From contig JAFGQZ010000035.1 of assembly GCA_016935435.1 (NCBI GenBank), forward strand, positions 1 through 36,442: a stretch of DNA of 36,442 nt. Reading direction: 5' to 3'. Made by a program: the position numbers and the translations under genes. The notes below the pieces were generated by a model, which did not search any database, was not told where the DNA came from, and saw only the letters and a program-made list of their open reading frames with translations. This stretch comes from Bacteroidales bacterium. GTDB taxonomy: Bacteria > Bacteroidota > Bacteroidia > Bacteroidales > UBA10428. Positions within the stretch are counted from its first letter, which is position 1, and the number at the start of each line of letters is the position of its first letter. Positions 17,299-26,886 of this stretch are shown here, one piece after another.

Positions 17299-19713
17299 TT
17301 ACTTTTTTATAAATTTTGTATTAAATATTTCCGATTCCCCTTCGAGGCAAAGCAGGTATATACCCTTTGGCAATGACGATACATCAATTTTGACAGTTTG
17401 GTTAGCAGACACCGAAATTAAAATATTTTTTAATATCTGGCCGTGTATATCGAAAATTTTTGCATCGAACACAGATTCTTCCTTTATATTGTTTCCTGGT
17501 TGAAAATATATATAACCGTCGGCCGGGTTAGGGAATATGCTAATTTCTGAACCTTCTGGCACAAAGGGGGTTGATGTAGTGCGCGAAAAAGTCATGCTTC
17601 CAAGGTTGCTGCCGCCCTGCAGAAACTCAACACGCAGAACCGAAACTCCCTGCTCGAGTGCCACACCATTTACGTTTACATCGCGAAAAGTGTCCCATGA
17701 ACCGGTCGATGGCAGGTTTACCTCATTAAGGACTATGTTGCCATTTTGATAAAACCTTAGTTTTCCGCCCGATTCGCCCCCAGCCCGAATTTTTAAACCG
17801 TAATTGGCTGTTTCGGCAACATCAACGGTATATTCGAGCCATTCGCCGGTTTGGGTCCAGCCTATTGTGTAGCTGCCATCTTTTTGTTCCAGGTCAACTC
17901 CCTCATCAGGGCGCAAAATATTGCCACGGTTTGCGGCTTCAGTATCGTGGTAGGCAACTCCTTCTCCGCCAACATCGAAATATCCTGCCACCAGCCTCCC
18001 CGGCAACGGGTATGGTTCACGGCCAAGAGGGTATGGGAACTGGCCATCGCCAAACCTTACTACAAAGGTATCATAATTTACGCCACAGTCGGTTTCAGCC
18101 ATGAGGTATATGGAGCCTTCCTGGGTAAAATCGGCATAAATACTGTCGGTGCCCTGGCCAGAGGTTAAAGTTATGCCTTCGGAAGCCGACCAGGTGTAAA
18201 CAGTGTTTTCAGCAGCCTGGGTGGAGTAAACTACCCCTGATGCATTTTCATCAATCCAAGCTTTACCAGCTATACTGAAAGGTTTAATGTTTACTACTTT
18301 TGATAGTGTAAACAGCTCGGTTCCATCTACCAGCAGTTCAACCTTAAGGGTATCGGGGGCACATCCCCAGTCGATTTTTATCAAATTTGTGTCAGAGGCT
18401 GTGGTCAGGGTATATTTGTCCGAAGGTAGCCATGTATAATTAATTCCTTCTATATTCTCAATTCTGAAGGTAATATCTTTTTGGTTTGCCAACACCTCGT
18501 TTGGTCCGTTTATAACCAATTCGGGTATATTCTTATAAACCCGCACATAGTCTATTTCCATTTTAACCCCTTCGGGCCGTGCGAAAATTGCATCGTCGGT
18601 GCCTTGGGCACCACCCCACGAACCTCCATAAGCAATGTTCAGAATCAGGTAAAAACGTTTGTCGAAGGGCCATTCGCGGAATGTTTTATGTTCGTTAATA
18701 AAGGTGAAATACTTTGACTCGTTTAAATACGATTCAATTATTTCAGGCTTCCAATCGACAATATACTCATTGAACCCTGTTGCAAAATCGCTTACCATAA
18801 TATTTCCGCCTTTTTGTGTGCCCAGGGTATGGTTGTATGCCCCGGTATGCATGGTAGAGTGGACCCTGCCGGGGTCGTAACCAACATGTTCCATAATATC
18901 AATTTCTCCCGATGCCGGCCAGCCGCCATAAGAGTTATCGGTCGAAAGCATCCATATTGCCGGCCAGGTGCCCCTGCCGGTAGGCAATTTGGCACTTACC
19001 ACTACTTTCCCGTAAAGCCAGTCGCCTTTCTGTCGTGTACGCAGGCGGGCTGAAGAATAGGTATAATTATTATAATTGTCTTTTTTGCATTCAATGGTAA
19101 GCACACCATTTTCGACCCTGGCATTTTCCAGCCTGTCAACTACATAGTTTTGCAGTTCGTTGTTAACGGTTCCCGGCCTCATCGACTCGAAGCTCCATTT
19201 TGAGGCATCGGGCAGTCCTTCGTAATCAAATTCGTCCGACCAAACCAGTTTCCAGTAACTCGCATCGAACAAAACCCCCGAATTTGCCGATATTGCCCCT
19301 TCTGTAAGGCCAATAAGTTCTTCAGCCAAAACCGACACAGTAAAATTGCTAATTGATGAGGTGTAATTTTTGGTTGCATTGCCCGAGAGCACCAGTTCAA
19401 CATCTGTATCGGAAACCCTGTTAATTTTTGCTATACTAACGCCGGCAGGGAGGTTTTTGAACGACCAGTTGGCGGGGTTTAGTTCTTGTACAAAGGTATC
19501 GGAGTTAAGTTTAACCCTAATAACCTCACCATTTTCATTCTTTCGTTTTATTTCTCCATCGGCAAAAAGGGCAATTGCCGGCCTAATTGTCTGCTGTTGC
19601 TGATTTGCAGAACTATAGCTTTTTTCATCATTTGAAACAAGGTTATACTCCTGCCCTTTCGCTAAACTGATAATCAATATACATGCAAATATCAAGGTAC
19701 TTATTTTTCTCAT
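17299..19713 (-). CDS. Secreted GH16 beta-glucanase (laminarinase-like) with CBM6 and T9SS sorting domain
   Basis: Predicted extracellular endo-beta-1,3-glucanase. Numbering is from the ATG at 19713; a TTG two codons earlier is possible but less likely. Order of parts: signal peptide (1-20), an Ig-like region (about 40-135), GH16 catalytic domain (about 153-395), two Ig/PKD-like domains (about 398-555), CBM6 (about 570-711; GWTQTGEWLEYTVDVAE and VLRVEFLQGGSNLGSM), and a type A T9SS C-terminal domain beginning ISIFPNPADGYIYF. The catalytic motif GEIDIMEH supplies nucleophile Glu270, Asp272 and acid/base Glu275. VHSTMHTGAYNHTLGTQKGG downstream is typical of bacterial laminarinases, although other GH16 specificities cannot be excluded. 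The gene precedes susC on the same strand, so the three probably form a small polysaccharide utilisation locus. Confidence 0.9.
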   Translation of the reverse strand: MRKISTLIFACILIISLAKGQEYNLVSNDEKSYSSANQQQQTIRPAIALFADGEIKRKNENGEVIRVKLNSDTFVQELNPANWSFKNLPAGVSIAKINRVSDTDVELVLSGNATKNYTSSISNFTVSVLAEELIGLTEGAISANSGVLFDASYWKLVWSDEFDYEGLPDASKWSFESMRPGTVNNELQNYVVDRLENARVENGVLTIECKKDNYNNYTYSSARLRTRQKGDWLYGKVVVSAKLPTGRGTWPAIWMLSTDNSYGGWPASGEIDIMEHVGYDPGRVHSTMHTGAYNHTLGTQKGGNIMVSDFATGFNEYIVDWKPEIIESYLNESKYFTFINEHKTFREWPFDKRFYLILNIAYGGSWGGAQGTDDAIFARPEGVKMEIDYVRVYKNIPELVINGPNEVLANQKDITFRIENIEGINYTWLPSDKYTLTTASDTNLIKIDWGCAPDTLKVELLVDGTELFTLSKVVNIKPFSIAGKAWIDENASGVVYSTQAAENTVYTWSASEGITLTSGQGTDSIYADFTQEGSIYLMAETDCGVNYDTFVVRFGDGQFPYPLGREPYPLPGRLVAGYFDVGGEGVAYHDTEAANRGNILRPDEGVDLEQKDGSYTIGWTQTGEWLEYTVDVAETANYGLKIRAGGESGGKLRFYQNGNIVLNEVNLPSTGSWDTFRDVNVNGVALEQGVSVLRVEFLQGGSNLGSMTFSRTTSTPFVPEGSEISIFPNPADGYIYFQPGNNIKEESVFDAKIFDIHGQILKNILISVSANQTVKIDVSSLPKGIYLLCLEGESEIFNTKFIKK

Positions 19714-19754
19714 AGCCAATGAATAGTTATTTTCATTAAAACTTACAATAATAA

Positions 19755-19769
19755 TTCACCCTGGGTGAA
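19755..19769. promoter_or_regulatory. Palindromic operator candidate upstream of GH16
   Basis: TTCACCC-T-GGGTGAA is a perfect 7-bp inverted repeat around one base, 42 bases upstream of the GH16 ATG and inside the 265-bp divergent region with glycogen phosphorylase. It is the only strong dyad there and has no following U run. It suits a dimeric regulator of the PUL and possibly of glgP; the protein is not identified. Confidence 0.5.
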
Positions 19770-19978
19770 ATTTGCAAAAAAATACTACTACTTAAATACC
19801 GCACCTGCTATTTTTAAATTGCCTGAATGTTAACTTTTGCAAGCTAAAATGTTATTTAGCGCCAATATTTACTTAGCAGACAAATGAATTACCGGCAGCC
19901 CCCAAGAATTGATCATATTTTTTGTATTTAGCCGGCCAAATTGTTTTAACTTTAATCTTCTACTGAAAAACCAGCAAT

Positions 19979-22465
19979 ATGTCGAAATCATTTTTATCCA
20001 ATTTATCGGTAAACGATATCCGTACAGGTATCGATGCCGAAACCATTGCCAAAGCCTTTATCGATAACTTATATTATGCGCAGGGGGTAACGCTTATTAA
20101 CGCCAGTAAAAACGATTTATACCTGGCCCTTTCGCTAACTGTTCGCGACAGGATGCTTTCTTCGTGGAACAAAGGCTTACAGGATATTATTGAATCGAAA
20201 ATCAATAAGGATTTTAAGATTGTTTCTTACTTATCTGCAGAGTTCCTGCCAGGCCCTCACCTGGCAAACAACCTGGTTTGCCTGGGTATTTTCGAGGAAA
20301 CCAAGAAAGCTATGGAGTTGCTGGCTATAGACCTTGATGAGTTGCTGGAACAGGAAGAAGAGCCCGGTTTGGGAAATGGCGGCCTGGGACGCCTGGCATC
20401 GTGTTTTATCGATTCGCTTGCCAACCTCTCGGTGCCGGCATTTGGCTATGGCATACGGTATGAGTTTGGTATTTTCGATCAGGAATTGTACGATGGCTGG
20501 CAGGTAGAAATAACCGACAAATGGCTCAGGTATGGCAACCCCTGGGAAATTGCCAGGCCCGAACTTAGCCAGGAAGTTTTCCTTGGCGGGCATACCGAAG
20601 GCTATTTCGACGAAAGGGGCAGGTACCGTGTAAACTGGAAACCAGGGCGGGTAGTTAAAGGCGTACCTTACGATACGCCCATAATAGGTTATGTTGATAA
20701 AAACTGCAACAATATGCGCCTTTGGAAAGCCGAAGCCATAGAATCGTTCGATTTTCGCGATTTCAACCTTGGCGACTATTATGCAGCAGTGGACGAAAAA
20801 GTGCAATCGGAAACCATAACCAAGGTGCTCTATCCGAACGATGAAACCGATGCCGGTAAACAGTTGCGGCTTATACAACAATACTTTTTTGTGTCGTGCT
20901 CGCTTAAAGACATGATCCGGATGCATTTCTTCCGCAATGAAGAAATTCATACCCTGCACAAACATTTTGCCGTACAAATGAACGATACCCACCCTTCAAT
21001 TGCTGTTGCAGAACTTATGCGGATACTTATCGACGATTACCGGCTGGAATGGGACGAAGCCTGGAAAATTACCACAAACACCCTGGCATATACCAACCAC
21101 ACACTTATGTCGGAAGCACTGGAGAAATGGCCGCTCGATTTATTTAAAAGCATTCTCCCGCGCCATCTTGAAATAATCTTTGAAATTAACCATAGGTTTT
21201 TGGAAGAAGTAAGGGCACAATTCCCCGGCGACGGTTCGATTACTTATCGAATGTCTATAATCGACGAGGCCGGGTGCAGGTATATACGCATGGCCAACCT
21301 GGCATGCGTTGGAAGCCACAGTATAAACGGAGTGGCTGCCCTGCACAGCAATTTATTAAAAGATATTGTCCTGGCCGACTTTTACCGGTTATGGCCCCAT
21401 AAATTCCATAATGTTACCAACGGGGTTACCCCACGCCGATGGGTTGCCGTAAGCAACACCCGGCTGTCGGCCTTAATTTCGGAAAAAATTGGTAACCTTT
21501 GGATAAGCGACTTCCATACCCATATTGGCCGCCTCGAAGAATTTGTCGGTGATAAAAATTTCAGGAAACAATGGCAGGAAGTAAAAACACAAAACAAAAT
21601 GGCACTTTGCAGGTGGGTAAAAAACCATACCGGAACAGAAATAAACCCCAACGCTATGTTTGATGTTCAGGTGAAGCGAATCCACGAATACAAGCGGCAA
21701 CACCTGAATGTTTTGCACATTGTTACCCTTTATAATTGGTTAAAAGACAACCCTTCGCTTGAAGTCCCGCCTCGGGTTTTTCTTTTCGGCGGTAAAGCTG
21801 CCCCGGGCTATTTTATGGCTAAAAACATAATAAAACTCATTAATTCGGTAGGAAATGTAATAAATAACGACAAGGAAATTGGAGACAGGATGAAGGTTGT
21901 TTTTATCCCAAACTTTAATGTTCAAACTGGCCACCTGGTTTACCCTGCCGCCGATTTATCGGAACAAATATCGCTGGCCGGCAAAGAAGCTTCCGGAACC
22001 GGTAACATGAAATTCAGTATGAACGGGGCCCTTACCATTGGAACCCTTGATGGCGCCAATGTTGAGATACGCGAACAGGTGGGGGCTGAAAACTTTTTCT
22101 TGTTCGGCCTTACTACCGACGAAGTATATGCCCGTAAAACCGGCGGGTATAACCCCTGGGACTATTATACAGGCAACGAAATGCTTCGCAGGGTTATCGA
22201 CCAGATATCGCATGGCTTTTATTCCAATGGCGACAAAAATATTTTCCGGCCTTTTGTCGATTCGCTGCTCTACCGCGATGAGTACATGGCCCTGGCCGAT
22301 TACCAGTCGTATATCGATTGCCAGAAACAGGTTGACAGGGCATTCTCCGATACCGAAAAATGGACTACCATGTCGATTCTTAATGTGGCCCGGATGGGCA
22401 AATTCTCCAGCGACCGCTCGATTGGCGAATACATCGCAAAAATTTGGAAAACTGGCTTAAAATAG
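19979..22465 (+). CDS. glgP: Glycogen/alpha-glucan phosphorylase (GT35)
   Basis: PLP-dependent phosphorolysis of alpha-1,4-glucans to glucose 1-phosphate in the cytoplasm. The 828-residue protein contains EEEPGLGNGGLGRLASCFIDS and FGYGIRYEFGIFDQ in the N-terminal half, VQMNDTHPSIAVAELMR, the VKRIHEYKRQHLN segment, and the PLP site EASGTGNMKFSMNGALTIGT with Lys678 as the cofactor lysine. Length matches bacterial phosphorylases (about 815-850). It starts at ATG 19979 and is transcribed away from the GH16 gene across a shared regulatory region. No glycogen synthase or branching enzyme lies next to it. A role in mobilising storage glycogen is expected from the family; a link to the adjacent beta-glucan locus is only positional. 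Confidence 0.95.
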   Translation: MSKSFLSNLSVNDIRTGIDAETIAKAFIDNLYYAQGVTLINASKNDLYLALSLTVRDRMLSSWNKGLQDIIESKINKDFKIVSYLSAEFLPGPHLANNLVCLGIFEETKKAMELLAIDLDELLEQEEEPGLGNGGLGRLASCFIDSLANLSVPAFGYGIRYEFGIFDQELYDGWQVEITDKWLRYGNPWEIARPELSQEVFLGGHTEGYFDERGRYRVNWKPGRVVKGVPYDTPIIGYVDKNCNNMRLWKAEAIESFDFRDFNLGDYYAAVDEKVQSETITKVLYPNDETDAGKQLRLIQQYFFVSCSLKDMIRMHFFRNEEIHTLHKHFAVQMNDTHPSIAVAELMRILIDDYRLEWDEAWKITTNTLAYTNHTLMSEALEKWPLDLFKSILPRHLEIIFEINHRFLEEVRAQFPGDGSITYRMSIIDEAGCRYIRMANLACVGSHSINGVAALHSNLLKDIVLADFYRLWPHKFHNVTNGVTPRRWVAVSNTRLSALISEKIGNLWISDFHTHIGRLEEFVGDKNFRKQWQEVKTQNKMALCRWVKNHTGTEINPNAMFDVQVKRIHEYKRQHLNVLHIVTLYNWLKDNPSLEVPPRVFLFGGKAAPGYFMAKNIIKLINSVGNVINNDKEIGDRMKVVFIPNFNVQTGHLVYPAADLSEQISLAGKEASGTGNMKFSMNGALTIGTLDGANVEIREQVGAENFFLFGLTTDEVYARKTGGYNPWDYYTGNEMLRRVIDQISHGFYSNGDKNIFRPFVDSLLYRDEYMALADYQSYIDCQKQVDRAFSDTEKWTTMSILNVARMGKFSSDRSIGEYIAKIWKTGLK

Positions 22466-22750
22466 ATGGCTGGCACAAGGCAACACATTGTAAAAACATT
22501 GCTTATGCAACCCAACCGACAGGTTATACAACCCTATTTGTAAATTACACAGTGGATTTTATATGGGATATTAGAAATATGTAATTACTTTTTGCAAATT
22601 CCACCGGGTAAAAAATCTTTAGTTATATCAACTTAGTATTTATTTGCAAGCATGTGCTATGAATTTATTTTTATTATTGGTAAAGTTCCAATTTATCGTC
22701 GTAAAAATTTAAATTAATTCATACATTTATGAATCCGACTGAATTACATC

Positions 22751-24637
22751 ATGCAGTTAAAGCAAATACTGAATAAAGGTGCACTAAAAGTTGCAACGTA
22801 TTTTTTTGTTATCAGCTTTTTATGGATATTTTTCTCCGACAGGCTGTTATTGCGCCTTTTTGCCGATGTTGCCCACCTCACCAGTTACCAGACCCTGAAG
22901 GGATGGTTTTATGTGTCCATGGCAACCATTTTTGTTTTTTACCTTGTTAACCGCGAAATAAACAAAAAAAACAAGCTTTTGCAGATTGTGAGCAAGAAAA
23001 ACGAGCTTAACACCCATATCCTGACAAACATACCCGGCACCGAAGTTTTATTATTTGCCGACACCGAAGGGTACCTGATGGCCCATGGCAACAATATACT
23101 GCTAACCACCGAAGTGCTTAACCAGGATAGTATAGATGATAAATTCGTTTTAAAAACAGATGGCATTAAGCTATGCCTTCGCGATATTAAAACAAAAATA
23201 TTTTCGGGCGAAACATTTAAAATTGAACTGGTTGAGGGCGAAAATTGTCGAGAGGTTTCGGGTTGCCCGGTTTACGACGGCGATACAATTATTGCCGGCC
23301 TGTTGGTGATATTCGATACCAGTACGCACAAGCAACTGGTTTGGGAGCTTAATGAAGAAAAGCAAAACTATGAGGCCCTTTTTAACGAATACCACTCGGT
23401 TAACCTGGAACTTAAATCGAGCTACGATAAGCTTCAAAAAAATATGGCGCTGTTGAAGGAATCGAAAGAACTCTATGAAAACTTCCTGATGCAAACCACT
23501 GAAGCTGTTTACAGAATAGATTTGGACAACGGCCTCGACATAGCGCTACCGGTGAACATACAAACTGCCCAAATATTGTCGGATGGTTATATTGGGGAGT
23601 GTAACCCCGTTTTTGCCAATATTTATGGGTTTACAAGCCACCTGGAACTATTCGGGTCAAAACTATCGGAAAAAAACAACCCGCTTACTGCCAATAAATT
23701 TGAAAAAGTAATTGCAGCCTTTTTGAATAACGGTAATTCCCTTAGAGGGTTTGAAACCCGGGAGGTTGACAAAACCGGCAGCGAACATTATTTTCTCAAT
23801 AACCTTACCGGAATTGCCGAAAACAATAAATTATGGAGGCTTTGGGGCATTAAAACCGATATTTCGAGAATAAAACAATACGAAAGCGAACTTATTACAG
23901 CTAAAGACATTGCTGAAAAAAGCGACAAGCTAAAAAGCGCTTTCCTTGCGAATATGTCGCACGAAGTGCGTACCCCCTTAAACGGTATAATTGGTTTTAG
24001 CGAGTTGTTGGGTCAGGAGTCGATTGATGCTGAACAACGTAAAAAATACTTCTCAATTGTAAAGGCCAGCAATAAGCAATTGCTGCGTATTATCGACGAC
24101 CTGCTCGACATTTCGCGCATAGAAACCGGCCAATTGTCGGTTGCACCAGCTAATTTTCATATAAATACCCTTCTAAACGAACTCGAAAGTTATGTGAAAC
24201 AGGAAATTGAAAAACGGGTAAAAAATATCGATGTGCTTGTAATTAAAAGCCTCCCCGATGGTTCCGACATGCTTTACAGCGATAAGCAACGGCTTTACCA
24301 GGTGTTGACAAACATATTAAACAACGCAGTAAAATTTACCGATAAGGGCACTATTGAATTTGGGTATTTTACCGATAAAAGCAAGGTAGAGTTTTACGTG
24401 AGCGATACAGGCATTGGTATCGATGATTCGGAATTAGGGTCTATTTTTAAACAATTTAAGCAGGTTGAAGATTATACTTCGCGAAAATACGGGGGCACCG
24501 GACTGGGCTTGTCCATATCAAAAGGCATTGTAGAACTTCTCGGAGGGCAAATTTCGGTAAGTTCACAACCCGGCAGGGGCTCCGAGTTTAAGTTCTTCGT
24601 TCCGCTTATTCACCCTGCAGATATGGGTAACCAGTAA
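22751..24637 (+). CDS. Membrane-bound PAS sensor histidine kinase
   Basis: A 628-residue sensor kinase. Two N-terminal membrane segments (about 15-31 and 50-67) enclose a short periplasmic loop. The FFSDRLLLRLF and LTSYQTLKGWFYVSMATIFVFYLV wording is common in PAS kinases of this type. Next come a PAS-like region (about 85-195), a coiled coil (about 200-245), a second PAS with PAC (about 250-375), HisKA with NMSHEVRTPLNGIIGFSELL (phospho-acceptor His404), and HATPase_c with the N box (ILNNAVKFTDKG) and G boxes (DTGIGI, GGTGLGLSI). There is no receiver domain and no adjacent response regulator, so the partner is elsewhere. The stop is one base from the stop of the convergent GldM-C-like gene. 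The upstream 285 bp shows no clear promoter. Confidence 0.9.
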   Translation: MQLKQILNKGALKVATYFFVISFLWIFFSDRLLLRLFADVAHLTSYQTLKGWFYVSMATIFVFYLVNREINKKNKLLQIVSKKNELNTHILTNIPGTEVLLFADTEGYLMAHGNNILLTTEVLNQDSIDDKFVLKTDGIKLCLRDIKTKIFSGETFKIELVEGENCREVSGCPVYDGDTIIAGLLVIFDTSTHKQLVWELNEEKQNYEALFNEYHSVNLELKSSYDKLQKNMALLKESKELYENFLMQTTEAVYRIDLDNGLDIALPVNIQTAQILSDGYIGECNPVFANIYGFTSHLELFGSKLSEKNNPLTANKFEKVIAAFLNNGNSLRGFETREVDKTGSEHYFLNNLTGIAENNKLWRLWGIKTDISRIKQYESELITAKDIAEKSDKLKSAFLANMSHEVRTPLNGIIGFSELLGQESIDAEQRKKYFSIVKASNKQLLRIIDDLLDISRIETGQLSVAPANFHINTLLNELESYVKQEIEKRVKNIDVLVIKSLPDGSDMLYSDKQRLYQVLTNILNNAVKFTDKGTIEFGYFTDKSKVEFYVSDTGIGIDDSELGSIFKQFKQVEDYTSRKYGGTGLGLSISKGIVELLGGQISVSSQPGRGSEFKFFVPLIHPADMGNQ

Positions 24638-24638
24638 G

Positions 24639-25670
24639 TTACTCAACAATAACTACTTCCTGTTGCTTTGCGGTATGCATTTTACCATCCGGATCGGAAA
24701 ATACAATATCATCAATAATAAGCCTGCTACCAGGCTGTTGCTTATTTATTAGCATAACCTGATGTGGCGACAAATTTTCGCCGTTCGATTGTGCTTTGTT
24801 AACCCTGTCACCAACAGCGGCGATCGAAAATCCTTTAAGTATGTATATAGGTTTTTCATCGTCAACAAAATGTTGCAGTTTTACCGATCCAATTGCAGAA
24901 AACCTGCCTAATGATAAAATACCCCCGCTTTCTCCGGGCAAATGAACAATAGGCAACGGGGGGTACACTACTCTATATAAAACCGAATCGCTTTCAACAA
25001 CTTGTCCTGCCTTTTTCACTTCTACCCTTACAATTGCTTCGCCTAGAAATTCGGGCTGTGCAATATAAAATTGGCCTTTTTGCCCAATCGATCCTTGAGA
25101 TATTGTAACTTCGAGTGTGGCATCGCGGCCGGCTGAAGCAGCAATTTGCAACCTGTTCCCGGCAAACAGGTAAAGTACCCCTGCCGAATCGCTTTTCGAA
25201 GGTATGCCCGGTTCGATAAATACCATTGAGTCTTGTAAAACCATTGCCATTACTATTGCTGAACAGCCTTCATTCCCTACTCCATAATTTATGAGCAGCT
25301 TATATGTCGATGATCTATCGCATGCAAAATCAAAAATGACGGAATACATTTTGGAATCATTGTCATAATTGCTTGCATAAACCTGGTCGCGCCGCACCAA
25401 TTCAACAATTGCTTTACCCCGAAATTCTTCTGCATTGGCTACCGAAAACCGGTAAGTTACCCCTTTGTTCAGGTAAACTGCAAACTTCCCTGTTGGCGAA
25501 GGAACATCCATAGTACCCTGTGATAGTTTCACTTTAAAATCGCGAATATAAACTGCATCGGTACCTGCCTGTTCGGCAGCTCTTTCAACAAGCCTGTAAT
25601 TGCATTGGGCACGAAGGACGGGGGCCATGTACATAAAACAGGCAACCAGGAGGATTGCAAATCTATTCAT
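24639..25670 (-). CDS. Exported protein with GldM C-terminal-like domain
   Basis: A 343-residue protein from the ATG at 25670, with signal peptide MNRFAILLVACFMYMAPVLRAQ. A longer reading from TTG at 25724 would bury the signal peptide behind a lysine/arginine-rich stretch and is rejected. The last roughly 100 residues (GGILSLGRFSAIGSVKLQHF, ILKGFSIAAVGD, NLSPHQVMLINKQQPGSRLI, IDDIVFSDPDGKMH) follow the pattern of the C-terminal periplasmic domains of GldM, the T9SS motor component. The membrane helix and N-terminal domains of GldM are missing. The middle is beta-rich and unassigned. The ATG overlaps the stop of the upstream STN gene (ATGAATAG), implying coupled translation. Proposed as the last member of the sigma/FecR cassette; function unknown. 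The GldM likeness is by eye. Confidence 0.65.
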   Translation of the reverse strand: MNRFAILLVACFMYMAPVLRAQCNYRLVERAAEQAGTDAVYIRDFKVKLSQGTMDVPSPTGKFAVYLNKGVTYRFSVANAEEFRGKAIVELVRRDQVYASNYDNDSKMYSVIFDFACDRSSTYKLLINYGVGNEGCSAIVMAMVLQDSMVFIEPGIPSKSDSAGVLYLFAGNRLQIAASAGRDATLEVTISQGSIGQKGQFYIAQPEFLGEAIVRVEVKKAGQVVESDSVLYRVVYPPLPIVHLPGESGGILSLGRFSAIGSVKLQHFVDDEKPIYILKGFSIAAVGDRVNKAQSNGENLSPHQVMLINKQQPGSRLIIDDIVFSDPDGKMHTAKQQEVVIVE

Positions 25671-26868
25671 TTTTTTTCTTTTTTTCCTTTTCCGTATCTT
25701 TCTCGTATTTGACAACTGCTGCAATCATTACCCCAAAAGATTGCTTCGGAAGTTGGAACCAAACTTTCGAAAGCGAGTAATGCCAGGTTTCTTTGCGGCA
25801 CTTGCGGTTATATCCAATTCGTTGGCCGTACGATAAGTTGTTTGGGTTTATTTTTCCATCGGTTTTGCCAATATCGATAAACCCCGATGCGCCATCGAGT
25901 TCTTCAAAATCGCCAGGGTAAACCCCTTCAATAGCAATAAAAAGTCCGTTTTCGGGCATATTCACCACCTGGTTGTCGATTTTCAGGCTAAACCATCCTT
26001 TACCCCCGGAAGGTTTCACAACTATAGCATCTTCGATTATATCAGAAGCCGGCATGCCCAGACTGTCAGCATAGTAAATACGTATCCTGAAAGGGGCATC
26101 GGTATTGCCCTCATCCGACAAATAGTATTGAACGGATATAAGCTGCCCATTGCTCTTCTTCTTGCGGTTTTCTATGTAAAGTGCCGTTTGCTGCCCGTGG
26201 GTATCGAGGTACAACGACCCAATTTCGCGGTCTCGGGTATTTCCAATCTTTTGTGTAAAATATCCCCCATGCGTTACAACCACTTCTGGCACAAAATAGG
26301 TTTTAGGTTCCATAATAATATGAACCTGCTGGTTTTTCCCTGCTTCAACAATTATTGAGTCGCGCAGGTAGCCCATCGATGAAAATACAAGGGTTTCGGT
26401 ATTTGTTCCGGTAATTTCGGCTTCTATTTCAAAATAACCTTGTATGTCGGCAATTGTTCCGGCATTCTGTCCGGCAACACTTACCGATACAAAGGGCAAA
26501 GGATTCATAGCCGTATCATAAATGGTCCCGGAAATGGTATAAAATTTTGGAAGGCATTGGGTGTGTATTATTATTTGCCGGTTCTGAAAAGTATAACAAA
26601 GCCCGTTTTTAAGGATCAGTTTGTTTAATAATGTTTCGAGGGAACCATTAAAAATAACTGCCTTTGCTTGCTTGCCCTCAAGAATACTTTGCCTGTATGC
26701 GAAACGTACCCCCGAAAGATCGGAAATCTGCTGCAGGGCATTATGTAAGGAGCCGTCTTTGAGGGTTATTGAAATATTTTCCGAAAGAGCCGCATCCTGT
26801 CCTGCAGAAAAACAGCACAACAGAAAAAAGGTCGCAATTGCAGCAAAATTCCGGTAAAGATTATTCAA
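25663..26868 (-). CDS. STN and carboxypeptidase regulatory-like domain protein without barrel
   Basis: 401 residues: signal peptide (1-23), STN domain (about 30-105; ISITLKDGSLHNALQQISDLSGVRFAYRQ, with the closing QNRQIIIHTQ), a carboxypeptidase-D regulatory-like domain (about 108-190; ISGTIYDTAMNPLPFVSVSVAGQNAGTIADIQGYFEI), a connector resembling the start of a TonB plug (FVPEVVVTHGG), then an unassigned beta-rich C-terminus of about 190 residues. Plug and barrel are absent. In FecA-type systems the STN domain signals to FecR, so this protein probably contacts the adjacent FecR in the periplasm. The only available start is TTG at 26868, because the in-frame upstream stop is the FecR TAG seven codons earlier. 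An A9 run (26872-26880) precedes it and an A8 run (25670-25677) lies near its end. Confidence 0.8.
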   Translation of the reverse strand: MNNLYRNFAAIATFFLLCCFSAGQDAALSENISITLKDGSLHNALQQISDLSGVRFAYRQSILEGKQAKAVIFNGSLETLLNKLILKNGLCYTFQNRQIIIHTQCLPKFYTISGTIYDTAMNPLPFVSVSVAGQNAGTIADIQGYFEIEAEITGTNTETLVFSSMGYLRDSIIVEAGKNQQVHIIMEPKTYFVPEVVVTHGGYFTQKIGNTRDREIGSLYLDTHGQQTALYIENRKKKSNGQLISVQYYLSDEGNTDAPFRIRIYYADSLGMPASDIIEDAIVVKPSGGKGWFSLKIDNQVVNMPENGLFIAIEGVYPGDFEELDGASGFIDIGKTDGKINPNNLSYGQRIGYNRKCRKETWHYSLSKVWFQLPKQSFGVMIAAVVKYEKDTEKEKKKKNE

Positions 26869-26886
26869 TTCTTTTTTTTTGCCAAA

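Noticed and set aside
20231..20992. 253-codon minus-strand ORF inside glgP
   Set aside because: Antisense shadow of a strongly conserved phosphorylase. No domain, no ribosome site, and composition dictated by the sense codons.
22676..22692. ATTGG/CCAAT inverted repeat upstream of the histidine kinase
   Set aside because: Only five pairs across a 7-base spacer; expected by chance in AT-rich intergenic DNA.
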